A stretch of 15,155 bases of DNA from Bacilli bacterium (lineage in GTDB: Bacteria > Bacillota_I > Bacilli_A > RF39 > UBA660). The notes beneath the pieces were generated by a model, which searched no databases, was not told the DNA's origin, and saw only the letters and a list, made by a program, of their open reading frames with translations. A program made the position numbers and the translations under genes. The DNA lies in NCBI GenBank assembly GCA_016302935.1, contig JAEDMO010000020.1, positions 1-15,155 of the forward strand. Direction: 5' to 3'. Shown here piece by piece: positions 5,969-13,741 of the stretch (the first letter of the stretch is position 1; each line of letters opens with the position of its first letter).

Positions 5969-6811
5969 ATGTGGCAATCTAGTTATGATGGTAAACCTAC
6001 TTTATATTTAGTGCCTACGCCGATTGGTAATTTGGAAGATATTACATTTAGGAGTTTGGAAGTTTTAAGAGCTGTGGATGTGGTTTTTTCTGAGGACACT
6101 AGGGTAACCATAAATTTGTTTAATCATTTTGATATAAAGAAAAAGCTTTTTTCTTTGCATGAACATAATGAAAATAAGGTTAAAGATAAGGTTTTATCTT
6201 TTCTTAAAGAAGGGAAAAATGTTGCTATTGTTTCTGATAGAGGAACGCCTTTGATTAGTGATCCAGGTTTTGTTGTTGTTAAGTATGTAGCAGAGTTTGG
6301 TTATAATGTCGTATCTTTACCTGGTGCCTGTGCGCTTGTTTCTGCTTTGGTTGTTTCTGGTATTGAAAGTATGCCTTTTATGTTTTTTGGATTTTTGGAT
6401 AATAATATTAATAAGAGACGTTCTCAACTTGATAATCTTGCTTCTTTTGAATATACGATGATTTTTTATGAGGCACCTCATAGAATTAAGGAAACACTTA
6501 TGTTAATGCTTGATGTTTTTGGTGATAGACAAATTAGTTTGTCTAGAGAGATATCTAAAAAATTTGAAAGTGTTTATCGCGGTAGTTTAAAGGAATTGTT
6601 AGAATCAACAGAAGAATTCAAAGGTGAGTTTGTCATTGTTGTTTCTGGAAATAAGGAGACAGTTGACATGTCTAACATTAGTATAATAGACAATGTTAGT
6701 CTTTATATTAAAGAGGGCTTTTCTGTTATGGAAGCAATAAAAAAGGTAGCAAAGGAGCGAAAGATTCCTAAAAATGAAGTGTATAAGGAATATCATGGAG
6801 GTAGTAAATGA
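5969..6811 (+). CDS. rsmI: 16S rRNA (cytidine(1402)-2'-O)-methyltransferase RsmI
   Basis: RsmI 2'-O-methylates C1402 in the ribosomal P site, using SAM and a tetrapyrrole-methylase fold. Family motifs are TPIGNLEDITFRSLEVL near the N-terminus, SEDTR, LHEHNE, VSDRGTPLISDPG, LPGACALVSAL, EAPHRIKETL and SREISKKFE. The family usually has Ala where this protein has Arg in SDRGTP. ATG 5969 was chosen because GAGG at 5957-5960 overlaps the trmN6 stop and the encoded protein (280 residues) begins at the conserved N-terminus. The last bases overlap the pth start as ATGA. Confidence 0.95.
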   Translation: MWQSSYDGKPTLYLVPTPIGNLEDITFRSLEVLRAVDVVFSEDTRVTINLFNHFDIKKKLFSLHEHNENKVKDKVLSFLKEGKNVAIVSDRGTPLISDPGFVVVKYVAEFGYNVVSLPGACALVSALVVSGIESMPFMFFGFLDNNINKRRSQLDNLASFEYTMIFYEAPHRIKETLMLMLDVFGDRQISLSREISKKFESVYRGSLKELLESTEEFKGEFVIVVSGNKETVDMSNISIIDNVSLYIKEGFSVMEAIKKVAKERKIPKNEVYKEYHGGSK

Positions 6812-7368
6812 AATTAATTTTTGGATTGGGAAATCCAGGTAGGGAATATGAAAATACTAGACACAATGTCGGTTTTAGTCTTTTAGATAAAATAGCTGAA
6901 TCAAATCAATTTTGTTTTTGTAATTCAAAATTTGGAGCTAGCTATTTGGAATATATTATTGATGGCGAAAAGGTTATGCTAATAAAACCTTATAAATTTA
7001 TTAATTTATCCGGTGAAGTTGTTAAAAAGTTCGTTGACTATTATAAAGTTGATTTAACTGATATTTTAGTTATTCATGACGACATGGATATGCCTCTTGG
7101 TAGAGTTAAGTTTGTTTATGATAGCTCTAGTGGAGGACATAACGGAATTAAGAATATTGAGTCTTTTTTGAATTCAAAAAAGTATTTACGATTAAAAATA
7201 GGTATAGGCAATAGGGGGGATGTTTTGGGGTGTGACTTTGTTTTGGGCAAATTTAATCAAAATGAAAAAGAAATTCTTGATATGACATATGACAAATTAT
7301 TAAATGTAGTTGACGATTTTGTTACTTTGTCTATGACGGAATTGATGAATAAGTATAATCATAAATAA
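6808..7368 (+). CDS. pth: Peptidyl-tRNA hydrolase
   Basis: Pth cleaves the ester bond of peptidyl-tRNAs released from stalled ribosomes and recycles tRNA. The sequence begins FGLGNPG (5-11) and contains the catalytic residues N9, H19 (TRHNVGF), N66 in the KPYKFINLSG segment, D91/D92 in VIHDDMDMPLG and SGGHNGIKNI. The length of 186 residues is normal for the family. A four-base ATGA overlap with rsmI shows translational coupling, while a promoter and hairpin after pth separate it from mfd. Phe-Ile replaces the usual Tyr-Met before N66. Confidence 0.96.
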   Translation: MKLIFGLGNPGREYENTRHNVGFSLLDKIAESNQFCFCNSKFGASYLEYIIDGEKVMLIKPYKFINLSGEVVKKFVDYYKVDLTDILVIHDDMDMPLGRVKFVYDSSSGGHNGIKNIESFLNSKKYLRLKIGIGNRGDVLGCDFVLGKFNQNEKEILDMTYDKLLNVVDDFVTLSMTELMNKYNHK

Positions 7369-7383
7369 GTTGCCTTTTTTCTG

Positions 7384-7392
7384 TGATATAAT
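7384..7392 (+). promoter_or_regulatory. Extended -10 promoter for mfd
   Basis: TGATATAAT (7384-7392) combines a consensus -10 TATAAT at 7387-7392 with an extended TG. A TTGCCT upstream is only 11 bases away, too close for a -35 box. The predicted start is about 7399, at the base of the hairpin 7400-7417. Confidence 0.5.
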
Positions 7393-7399
7393 AATTGGC

Positions 7400-7422
7400 G
7401 ATAGGTATTTTCCTATCTTTTT
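7400..7422 (+). terminator. Hairpin plus T-run between pth and mfd
   Basis: GATAGG (7400-7405) pairs with CCTATC (7412-7417) around a six-base loop and is followed by TTTTT (7418-7422). It could end the dnaX-pth operon, attenuate the mfd transcript, or cap and stabilise the mfd mRNA 5' end, because the predicted mfd start is at its base. Confidence 0.5.
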
Positions 7423-7441
7423 GTCTTTGGAGGTGGAATTA

Positions 7442-10400
7442 ATGTTTAATAATATGTTTGATAATTTAAATGCTACTGCTATAACAGGTTTAACTAAAGA
7501 GCTTAATTTACTTTATGTTTATAATTATTACTTAAAGAACAATCGTAATATTTTGATTATAGCAAATAGTATGTTTGAAGCTAGTTCCATTTATGAAGGA
7601 CTTTTAAATTATACTAATGATGTTTTATTTTTTCCTATGGATGATTTTATAACTAGTGAAGCTGTATCTATAAGTCCTGAGTTTATGGTTGAGAGAATTA
7701 ATTCTCTTAATCAACTTGTATTTAAGGATGAACGATGTATTGTTGTTACTTGCTTAATGGGGTTACTTAGATATTTACCATCTAAAGAGCTTTGGAAAAA
7801 GAGTGTAATTAATCTGAGTGTTGGAAATTCTTATAAACGTGATGATTTCATTAGAAAATTATTTGATCTTGGTTATGATAATCAGTCTTTGGTTTCAAAA
7901 ACAGGTGAAATGGCAGTTAGGGGGTATGTGGTAGATATTTTTCCTATAGGATTAGATAGTCCTATTAGAATTGAGTTTTGGGGTGACACAATAGAATCTA
8001 TTAGAATGTTTGATGTGGATAGTCAATTATCAAAACAAGAGATAAAAAATGTGGCGATATATCCTTTCTCAGAATTTATTTTAAATGAGTTTAATGATGA
8101 TATTGTTCGTAAACAAAAATATTTAAAAAAATATAGTGATAAAATTTCTAATATTAGCGAATATTTAGGTGATTATAGTACTTTTTATTATGATTATAAT
8201 CAAATTAAAGCATCTTATATAAGACTTCAAGAAGAAATACTGGACTATCGTGAATCTAGTTTTGAAGATATTAGTGTTGAATATATGAATAAGCTTGAGG
8301 ATATTTTTGTTAAAGATGAACATTATATATATGATTTTGATAATTATGTGGATAACTTTAATGCAAAGGTTAGTGTTTTTTCATCTTCAAGTATTGTTAA
8401 TTATAATGGAAATATATTGGATTTAAGTAATGATTTATTAAAGTATATTGATAGTAAGAAAACTGTTATTTTGTGTTTTAATAATAAGAATACACTTAAT
8501 AAAGTTTATAATGAGCTTGATGCTATAAAAGGTGTTATTACAACTGAAGATAATATTGTTTTGGGAATGGTCAATTTTATAGTTAAACGTATTAATTGTG
8601 GCTATATTTTTAATGATTTTGTAGTGATTTCAGAAAATGATTTATTTTCTTTAATGCCGTCTACTAATAAGTATAAAAATAGTTTTAAGTTGGGTACAAA
8701 AATTAAAAGTATTAAGAGCTTATCAATAGGGGATTATGTGGTGCATGACATTAATGGTGTAGCAATTTATAATGGAATTATTACTTTATCAAAAAATGGT
8801 TTAAAAAAGGATTATATAAAATTACAATTTTATGGGAATGATGTTTTATATGTTCCTGTTGAAAAAATTGATAGAATTAGTAAATATTCTTCTAAAGAAG
8901 GGGTTGTTCCAAAAATCAACAAACTAGGCTCAGGAGACTTTCAAAAGACAAAATTACGACTTAAGAAAAAATTACAAGATATTGCTGCTAAGCTTTTGAA
9001 TATTTATGCTTTGCGAGAAAGTAAGGAAGGATATGCTTTTTCTTGTGATGATGAAAATCAGATCTTATTTGAAAGTGAATTTGAATTTAAGGAAACTACT
9101 GATCAATTATTGGCAATTAGAAAAATTAAAGATGAGATGGAAAAGAAAACACCTATGGATATGCTACTTTGTGGTGATGTTGGTTATGGAAAAACAGAGG
9201 TTGCTTTTAGGGCAATTTTTAAGGCTGTAAATGATGGTAAGCAAGTTGCTTATTTATGTCCTACTACTATTCTTTCAAATCAACAATATAAAAGTGCGTT
9301 GAAACGTTTTAGGAATTTTCCGATTAATATTGCATTGTTAAATCGTTTTGTAACTCCTAAAGAACAAAAAATTATTGTTGAAAAATTAAAGAATAATAAA
9401 ATTGATATTTTGTTTGGAACTCATAGGATTTTATCTGATGATATAAAATTTAATAATTTAGGTTTGTTGGTAATTGATGAAGAACAGAGATTTGGCGTTG
9501 TACATAAAGAAAAAATTAAAGAATATAAAGCTAATGTTGATGTTTTAACTCTTAGTGCTACGCCGATACCTAGAACACTACAGATGTCTTTATCTGGCAT
9601 TAGATCATTATCTTTAATTGAAACTCCTCCTGTTGATAGATTGCCAGTTCAAACTTATGTGCTTCCTTTTAATAAAAGTGTAGTTAGGGATGCTATTTAT
9701 AAGGAACTTTCTAGAAAAGGACAAGTCTTTATTCTTTATAATAAAATAGATAGTATTGAGTTAGAGGTATCTAGGATAAAAGAATTGGTGCCAGAAGCTA
9801 GAATTGATTATGCTCACGGAAGAATGAATAAGACTTTATTAGAAGACAAGATGCAGGATTTTGTTGATTATAAGTGTGATGTATTGGTATGTACTACTAT
9901 TATTGAGACAGGTATAGATATTCCAAATGCTAATACTTTGATTATAATTGATGCTGATCATTTTGGTCTTTCTCAGTTATATCAAATTAGGGGTAGAATT
10001 GGTAGAAGTAATAAAATAGGATATGCATATTTAATGTATGATAATCGTAGAGAATTAAATGATATTGCTGTTAAGAGATTGCAGACTATAAAAGAGTTTA
10101 CAGAACTTGGTAGTGGTTTTAAGATTGCTATGCGGGATTTATCAATACGTGGTGCAGGGGATATTCTTGGTGATGAACAATCTGGATTTATTGATACTGT
10201 GGGTATTGATTTATACTTAAAAATGCTTAATGATGCAGTGTTGGAACTTAAAGGTGAGAAGAAAGATACCGATGAAGAAAATAATCTTGTTGATAATAAA
10301 CCACTTATTGAAGTTGCTACACATATTGAAGATGAATATAGTGCTTCTGATGATATTAAAATTGAAATACATAAAAAAATTAATGAGGTTGATAGTTATG

Positions 10401-10771
10401 AAAAATTGTTATCGGTAAAGAGGGAATTGGAAGATCGTTTTGGTAAGGTATCTTTGGATATGGAAACATATATGTATGAAGAATGGTTTGAAAAACTAGC
10501 TAAGAAGTTGAATATTAAGGATGTTAAACAAACTAAGAATTCTATAGAGATAACTTTACCTAAAGATATTTCGCAGGTTATTGATGGAGAAGAGTTGTTT
10601 ATTCAAGCCTATGAAATATCTAAAATGTTTAGATTTTCTTATCGTTTAGGAAGAATTGTAATTATTTTTGATACGGTTAAAATAAATGATAATTATTTGA
10701 TATATATAAATAATTTATTAACTAAAATTATTGAATTTATTGATAAAAAAAATAGTGATACTAGTTTATAG
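7442..10771 (+). CDS. mfd: Transcription-repair coupling factor Mfd
   Basis: Mfd is an ATP-driven translocase that removes RNA polymerase stalled at DNA lesions and recruits UvrA. The 1109-residue length is close to the family's usual size. The N-terminal UvrB-like module includes GYVVDIFPIG and IRIEFWGDTIESIR. The CarD-like RNA polymerase interaction domain follows (about 416-500; IGDYVVHDINGVAIYNG). The RecG-like helicase motor has Walker A GDVGYGKT (578-585), DEEQ (679-682), SATPIPRTLQMSLSG and the QIRGRIGRS motif VI, then the C-terminal TRCF domain. ATG 7442 was chosen because GGAGGTGG lies just upstream. The last 11 bases overlap the convergent pyrophosphatase gene. Confidence 0.97.
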   Translation: MFNNMFDNLNATAITGLTKELNLLYVYNYYLKNNRNILIIANSMFEASSIYEGLLNYTNDVLFFPMDDFITSEAVSISPEFMVERINSLNQLVFKDERCIVVTCLMGLLRYLPSKELWKKSVINLSVGNSYKRDDFIRKLFDLGYDNQSLVSKTGEMAVRGYVVDIFPIGLDSPIRIEFWGDTIESIRMFDVDSQLSKQEIKNVAIYPFSEFILNEFNDDIVRKQKYLKKYSDKISNISEYLGDYSTFYYDYNQIKASYIRLQEEILDYRESSFEDISVEYMNKLEDIFVKDEHYIYDFDNYVDNFNAKVSVFSSSSIVNYNGNILDLSNDLLKYIDSKKTVILCFNNKNTLNKVYNELDAIKGVITTEDNIVLGMVNFIVKRINCGYIFNDFVVISENDLFSLMPSTNKYKNSFKLGTKIKSIKSLSIGDYVVHDINGVAIYNGIITLSKNGLKKDYIKLQFYGNDVLYVPVEKIDRISKYSSKEGVVPKINKLGSGDFQKTKLRLKKKLQDIAAKLLNIYALRESKEGYAFSCDDENQILFESEFEFKETTDQLLAIRKIKDEMEKKTPMDMLLCGDVGYGKTEVAFRAIFKAVNDGKQVAYLCPTTILSNQQYKSALKRFRNFPINIALLNRFVTPKEQKIIVEKLKNNKIDILFGTHRILSDDIKFNNLGLLVIDEEQRFGVVHKEKIKEYKANVDVLTLSATPIPRTLQMSLSGIRSLSLIETPPVDRLPVQTYVLPFNKSVVRDAIYKELSRKGQVFILYNKIDSIELEVSRIKELVPEARIDYAHGRMNKTLLEDKMQDFVDYKCDVLVCTTIIETGIDIPNANTLIIIDADHFGLSQLYQIRGRIGRSNKIGYAYLMYDNRRELNDIAVKRLQTIKEFTELGSGFKIAMRDLSIRGAGDILGDEQSGFIDTVGIDLYLKMLNDAVLELKGEKKDTDEENNLVDNKPLIEVATHIEDEYSASDDIKIEIHKKINEVDSYEKLLSVKRELEDRFGKVSLDMETYMYEEWFEKLAKKLNIKDVKQTKNSIEITLPKDISQVIDGEELFIQAYEISKMFRFSYRLGRIVIIFDTVKINDNYLIYINNLLTKIIEFIDKKNSDTSL

Positions 10772-10788
10772 TTTCGCTATATTTTTTT
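10746..10788. terminator. Weak bidirectional terminator in the mfd/ppa overlap
   Basis: On the plus strand TATAG-TTTCG-CTATA (10767-10781) is followed by seven T (10782-10788), and the mfd stop codon lies in the stem. On the minus strand a short TAGT/ACTA hairpin precedes the T-tract complementary to the A-run at about 10746-10753. Both stems are short, so this is a suggestion based on structure and location between convergent genes. Confidence 0.4.
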
Positions 10789-11498
10789 ATTACCTTGTTT
10801 TCTAGATTTTTTAAAAATTCTTTTGTCAGTTTAATGTCTTCAAATAGATCTTTTTTTAAGGCAATGGTAAGTTTGTCAGGTGTTTGAATTATTTTTACAT
10901 TATCTAAGATTAGACCGTTATTATATTCAATTTTGCAGGTAGCTTTTTCTTTTTCATCTTGATTATCATTTGGTGTTATTATTATGTCTGTTATTTGACT
11001 ATCTTGAAGATTATTTTTTAGTATATATCTGTTTTGGCATAGTTTTATCATGTCTAATGCTTCTTGTTTGGAATGATAGTCTTTAACCACGACTTTAATT
11101 TTTTGTAGTGTTTTATAGTTTTCAAAGAAATCTTTTATTTCTGCAAGGGTAAATTCTGATAAGTCTGATAGGTCGTGAATTTCGTTGTATCTAGGATCTA
11201 CTGCTACTACTGATATTAATTTGAAATCTTCAAATCCATTATCTATTACTTCTAGGTAACCTATTATTCTTGCTGGAACAACACATCCTGGAATTGTTGG
11301 TTCTGATGATATTACTAAAATATCTAATGGGTCTTTATCATAAGCATATGTTTCTTCTACATATCCGTATTCAGCAGGGTAATTCATTGCTGAATAAAGT
11401 ACGCGATCTAACTTTATTTTTTTTGTTTTTTCGTCAATTTCAAATTTATTTTTTGTTTTTAACGGTATTTCGATAATGGCATTAACTATATCATTCAT
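10761..11498 (-). CDS. ppa: Family I inorganic pyrophosphatase with C-terminal extension
   Basis: This enzyme hydrolyses pyrophosphate to phosphate, pulling biosynthetic reactions forward. Family I residues are visible: IEIP (9-12), KFEID (18-22), R32, YPAEYGY (40-46), the metal site DKDPLD (D54, D56, D59), AVDPRYNEIHDLSDL (99-113) and FFENYK (124-129). The conserved core ends near residue 159. Residues 160-245 form an extra domain of unknown function that ordinary bacterial family I enzymes (about 160-180 residues) lack. The start ATG at 11498 follows AGGTG on the minus strand; an upstream in-frame start at 11543 lies inside the promoter. The gene is convergent with mfd and divergent from spoVT. 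Many Bacillota use the unrelated family II enzyme instead. Confidence 0.92.
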   Translation of the reverse strand: MNDIVNAIIEIPLKTKNKFEIDEKTKKIKLDRVLYSAMNYPAEYGYVEETYAYDKDPLDILVISSEPTIPGCVVPARIIGYLEVIDNGFEDFKLISVVAVDPRYNEIHDLSDLSEFTLAEIKDFFENYKTLQKIKVVVKDYHSKQEALDMIKLCQNRYILKNNLQDSQITDIIITPNDNQDEKEKATCKIEYNNGLILDNVKIIQTPDKLTIALKKDLFEDIKLTKEFLKNLENKVIKKYSETIN

Positions 11499-11514
11499 AT
11501 TATCACCTATTTTA

Positions 11515-11543
11515 ATTATAAAGAAACTTAAGTTATTAGTCAA
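11515..11543 (-). promoter_or_regulatory. Sigma-A promoter of ppa
   Basis: On the minus strand TTGACT (11543-11538) and TATAAT (11520-11515) are 17 bases apart, one mismatch from full consensus. The predicted start at about 11508 falls on the ppa Shine-Dalgarno AGGTG, leaving a leader of about 10 nt. Confidence 0.85.
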
Positions 11544-11548
11544 TTGTT

Positions 11549-11578
11549 TGTATAAAAAATTTATAAAAACGCAAAATA
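11549..11578 (+). promoter_or_regulatory. Tentative sigma-G-like promoter of spoVT
   Basis: TGTATA (11549-11554) and CAAAATA (11572-11578), 17 bases apart, loosely resemble forespore sigma-G elements (TGnATA and CATnnTA). B. subtilis spoVT is sigma-G dependent. No convincing sigma-A promoter is seen in this gap. In such AT-rich DNA this match is weak. Confidence 0.25.
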
Positions 11579-11597
11579 AGTAATATTGGAGGAATAT

Positions 11598-12128
11598 ATG
11601 AAGACAATAGGAATCGTAAGGAGAATTGATGATTTAGGAAGAATTGTAATTCCAAAGGAAATAAGAAATACTTTAAGAATAAAAAGTGGGGATAATTTGG
11701 ATGTTATGGTGTATGATAATAAGATTATTTTGCAAAAATTTTCAAATGTTGCCAAAGTAGAAAATGTAGTTTGTGACTATGTTTCGGCTTTTTCTTCTTC
11801 TTTGCATATAGATATTTTGGTTTCTGATCGTGATAGAATAGTTAGTTCATCGGATTTTTTGAAAGATAAATATTTAAATAAGGAAATTAGTGATACTTTA
11901 CTTAGACTTATTGATTGTAGGGATAAGGTAAGTTCTAAGCAGAAGGCTGATATTGAATTTATTAATGGAAAATTAGATAGCTGTTATTATTCTATTTCTT
12001 CTATTGTTAGTAATAGTGATGCGGTTGGAAGTGTAGTGGTTTTTTCTTCTGATAGACCATTATCTGCTATTGAAGATAGTATGTCTTCGGTATTGGCAAA
12101 ATTGTTGGTAAAACATCTGGAGTATTAA
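11598..12128 (+). CDS. spoVT: Stage V sporulation protein T (AbrB-family regulator)
   Basis: SpoVT is a transition-state regulator that tunes forespore sigma-G genes in B. subtilis. The N-terminal swapped-hairpin AbrB domain (about 1-50) carries GIVRRIDDLGRIVIPKEIRNTLRI, nearly identical in pattern to SpoVT. The remainder (about 55-176) fits the GAF-like ligand-binding domain that distinguishes SpoVT from the short AbrB/Abh proteins. The 176-residue length matches B. subtilis SpoVT (178). ATG 11598 has GGAGG five bases upstream; the in-frame TTG at 11586 is inside that region. Its position after mfd is the same as in B. subtilis. The GAF ligand is unknown. Confidence 0.93.
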   Translation: MKTIGIVRRIDDLGRIVIPKEIRNTLRIKSGDNLDVMVYDNKIILQKFSNVAKVENVVCDYVSAFSSSLHIDILVSDRDRIVSSSDFLKDKYLNKEISDTLLRLIDCRDKVSSKQKADIEFINGKLDSCYYSISSIVSNSDAVGSVVVFSSDRPLSAIEDSMSSVLAKLLVKHLEY

Positions 12129-12136
12129 AATATTAT

Positions 12137-12164
12137 TTAACATTTTATATCTTTATGATATAAT
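12137..12164 (+). promoter_or_regulatory. Sigma-A promoter of the 12191 membrane-protein gene
   Basis: TTAACA (12137-12142) and TATAAT (12159-12164) are 16 bases apart, and an extended -10 TG lies at 12156-12157. The predicted start near 12171 leaves a leader of about 20 nt containing AGGAG. Confidence 0.7.
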
Positions 12165-12190
12165 GATGTTAGATTAGGAGTGTTGTGTTT

Positions 12191-12979
12191 GTGAAGAAAA
12201 AGAATAGTTCAATTAAGATAGTGATTGCGGTTATTGCTATTTTTATTGCAGCTTTAGTTGGAGTGGGAGCTATATTTGTATTTAAAACAGCAATGAAAGA
12301 GATTAAAGTTGAAGAAGAAATAGCAGATATTAACAAATTGGTTTCTGCTGGGGATTTTAGTTCTAATTTGTTATATAGTAAATTAAATAGGACTGTTTCT
12401 TCTGGTGATTATGCTTTAGTTGAAAAAGCTATTAAAAATTACATAAAGGATGTTGTTTTGTATATAGACAAAATTAATGAATTATCGCGAGATGAGAAAT
12501 TATTTGATATTTTGTCTACCGATAATATAAGAGAAGATGGACCTGATTTTGAACAGACAAAAAAGTATCTGGCTCATATAAGTACAACTTTAGATGAAAT
12601 AGAAAAAAATATAAAGGAGTTAATTTCTGTAGATGGAATAATGAAATATGCTTTGAATAGCGGGTTGGATGAGAATTATATTGATTATTATGAGAAAATA
12701 GCAATCGGTAGTGATGCTATGGAGGTAATAACATCTTCTAGGTATATAGATGTCGTTTTTGATTATTATATTGAGTTAATTAAAATATATGAAGATATGG
12801 TAAATTTTTTGTCTTCCAATCCTGATGGATGGTATATAGAAGATGATATGGTTTATTTAAATACTGAAGAATTGTTGAATGAATATAATGATATAGTTGA
12901 TAGGTATAATAAATTGCTTAAATTATTTAATAATGAAACTAGTTTGAAAAATGATAATAATGTTTCTACAAATTTATAG
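12191..12979 (+). CDS. Hypothetical single-pass membrane protein, helical ectodomain
   Basis: I do not recognise this 262-residue protein. A lysine-rich N-terminus (KKKNSSIK) precedes one hydrophobic segment at about residues 10-31, which looks like an uncleaved signal anchor leaving the rest outside the cell. The remainder is acidic and mostly helical in appearance, with regular leucine/isoleucine spacing (for example IDKINEL, LDEIEKNIKELI, YDIVDRYNKLLKLF-type segments) and no cysteine or catalytic motif. It ends in an Asn-rich tail. It has its own promoter. The start could be GTG at 12191 (10 bases after AGGAG, chosen) or GTG at 12185 (4 bases after). The stop codon lies directly before the next promoter's -35 box. 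A structural or envelope role is only a guess. Confidence 0.75.
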   Translation: MKKKNSSIKIVIAVIAIFIAALVGVGAIFVFKTAMKEIKVEEEIADINKLVSAGDFSSNLLYSKLNRTVSSGDYALVEKAIKNYIKDVVLYIDKINELSRDEKLFDILSTDNIREDGPDFEQTKKYLAHISTTLDEIEKNIKELISVDGIMKYALNSGLDENYIDYYEKIAIGSDAMEVITSSRYIDVVFDYYIELIKIYEDMVNFLSSNPDGWYIEDDMVYLNTEELLNEYNDIVDRYNKLLKLFNNETSLKNDNNVSTNL

Positions 12980-13008
12980 TTGACAAATATAGTAAATATG
13001 AATATAAT
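12980..13008 (+). promoter_or_regulatory. Perfect consensus sigma-A promoter of the T-box/dut/metG unit
   Basis: TTGACA (12980-12985) and TATAAT (13003-13008) are both exact consensus with a 17-base spacer. The predicted start is near 13015. The -35 begins immediately after the stop codon of the upstream gene. A maximal promoter fits a transcript controlled by later attenuation. Confidence 0.92.
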
Positions 13009-13014
13009 AATTAT

Positions 13015-13229
13015 AAATTTAAATGCGATGAGGAAGAGGAATAATAATTTAATTTAAAGAGAGCTTGTGGATGGTGTGAATGAGTAATTAAGTTATTATA
13101 GATGGACTTCTTAGCTTTTTAATGGATAATATTAAAACGGTTGTGCGTTATAGCAATAAGTAGTGTATTTAGATACAAAATAAAGTGGTACCGCGGGATT
13201 TTCTCGTCTTTATGTTGTGTCTTTTTTTT
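13015..13229 (+). promoter_or_regulatory. T-box riboswitch leader with methionine specifier
   Basis: This leader senses uncharged tRNA and allows read-through when charging is low. The T-box sequence AAAGTGGTACCGCGG is at 13182-13196; its TGGT would pair with the ACCA end of tRNA-Met. Stem I is built from AGGAAG (13031-13036) with CTTCTT (13107-13112) and a 14-bp helix (13041-13054 with 13086-13099, one wobble). The AGAGAG and GGATGGTG segments (about 13058-13076) are the distal T-loop elements. The specifier loop's 3' side, AGATGGA (13100-13106), presents ATG (13102-13104), the methionine codon. A K-turn-like GCGATGA lies at the base of stem I. Downstream metG agrees with the specifier. Confidence 0.93.
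13171..13229 (+). terminator. T-box intrinsic terminator
   Basis: AGATACAAAATAAAG (13171-13185) pairs with CTTTATGTTGTGTCT (13208-13222) with one mismatch and one G-T wobble, followed by eight T (13222-13229). The T-box TGGT lies in its apical part, so the antiterminator and terminator are mutually exclusive. The dut Shine-Dalgarno GGAGG begins right after the T-run. Confidence 0.8.
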
Positions 13230-13240
13230 GGAGGTAAAAA

Positions 13241-13738
13241 ATGGCAAGGTATTTTGAAAAAATTAGCTTTTCTCAGTTTGAGAAAGATTTTAAGGATTAT
13301 GAAAATATTAAAGATTTATATGATGATATAAAGTTACCTATTGCTAAGAGTGTTTTAGCGGCAGGATATGATTTTATTTCTATTTTAGATATTATTATTA
13401 AACCGGGTGAAGTTGTTAAGATTCCTACTGGAATAAAGGTTTGCTTGAATGATGATGAGTTTTTAGGAATTTATGTAAGAAGTAGTTTTGGAGTAAAGTA
13501 TAATGTTCGGATGTGTAATCAGGTCGGTATAATTGATGGTGATTATTACAATAATGATGGTAATGAGGGGCATATTTGGATTTGTTTACAAAATGAGGGC
13601 GATAAGGAATTTATTATTCGAAAGGGTGATGGATTTGCTCAAGGGATTTTTCAAAAGTTTTTACTTAGTGATAATGATACAAGATTAAATAATAAAAGAA
13701 TCGGTGGATTTGGATCTACTACTGAAGGGAGAGAATAA
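13241..13738 (+). CDS. dut: dUTP diphosphatase (trimeric dUTPase family)
   Basis: dUTPase converts dUTP to dUMP and pyrophosphate, keeping uracil out of DNA and feeding thymidylate synthesis. All five family motifs are present: AAGYDF (40-45), RSS (80-82), GIIDGDYY with catalytic-site D99 (96-103), GDGFAQGIF (129-137) and RIGGFGST (153-160). The 165-residue length and the DYYNN...GHI insertion resemble the variant common in Bacillota and their phages. dCTP deaminase is a related alternative, but the motif V P-loop-like tail favours dUTPase. GGAGG lies six bases before the ATG. It is the first gene behind the methionine T-box and sits three bases before metG, an unexpected regulatory pairing. 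Confidence 0.88.
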   Translation: MARYFEKISFSQFEKDFKDYENIKDLYDDIKLPIAKSVLAAGYDFISILDIIIKPGEVVKIPTGIKVCLNDDEFLGIYVRSSFGVKYNVRMCNQVGIIDGDYYNNDGNEGHIWICLQNEGDKEFIIRKGDGFAQGIFQKFLLSDNDTRLNNKRIGGFGSTTEGRE

Positions 13739-13741
13739 TTT

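Noticed and set aside
6671..6701. Inverted repeat CTAACATT/AATGTTAG in rsmI
   Set aside because: Only eight base pairs with a 12-base loop, and the encoded protein aligns in pattern with normal RsmI, so there is no sign of an inserted palindrome.
7370..7441. Extending Mfd upstream to a TTG at 7370
   Set aside because: This would translate through the promoter and hairpin; GGAGG immediately before ATG 7442 gives a normal Mfd N-terminus.
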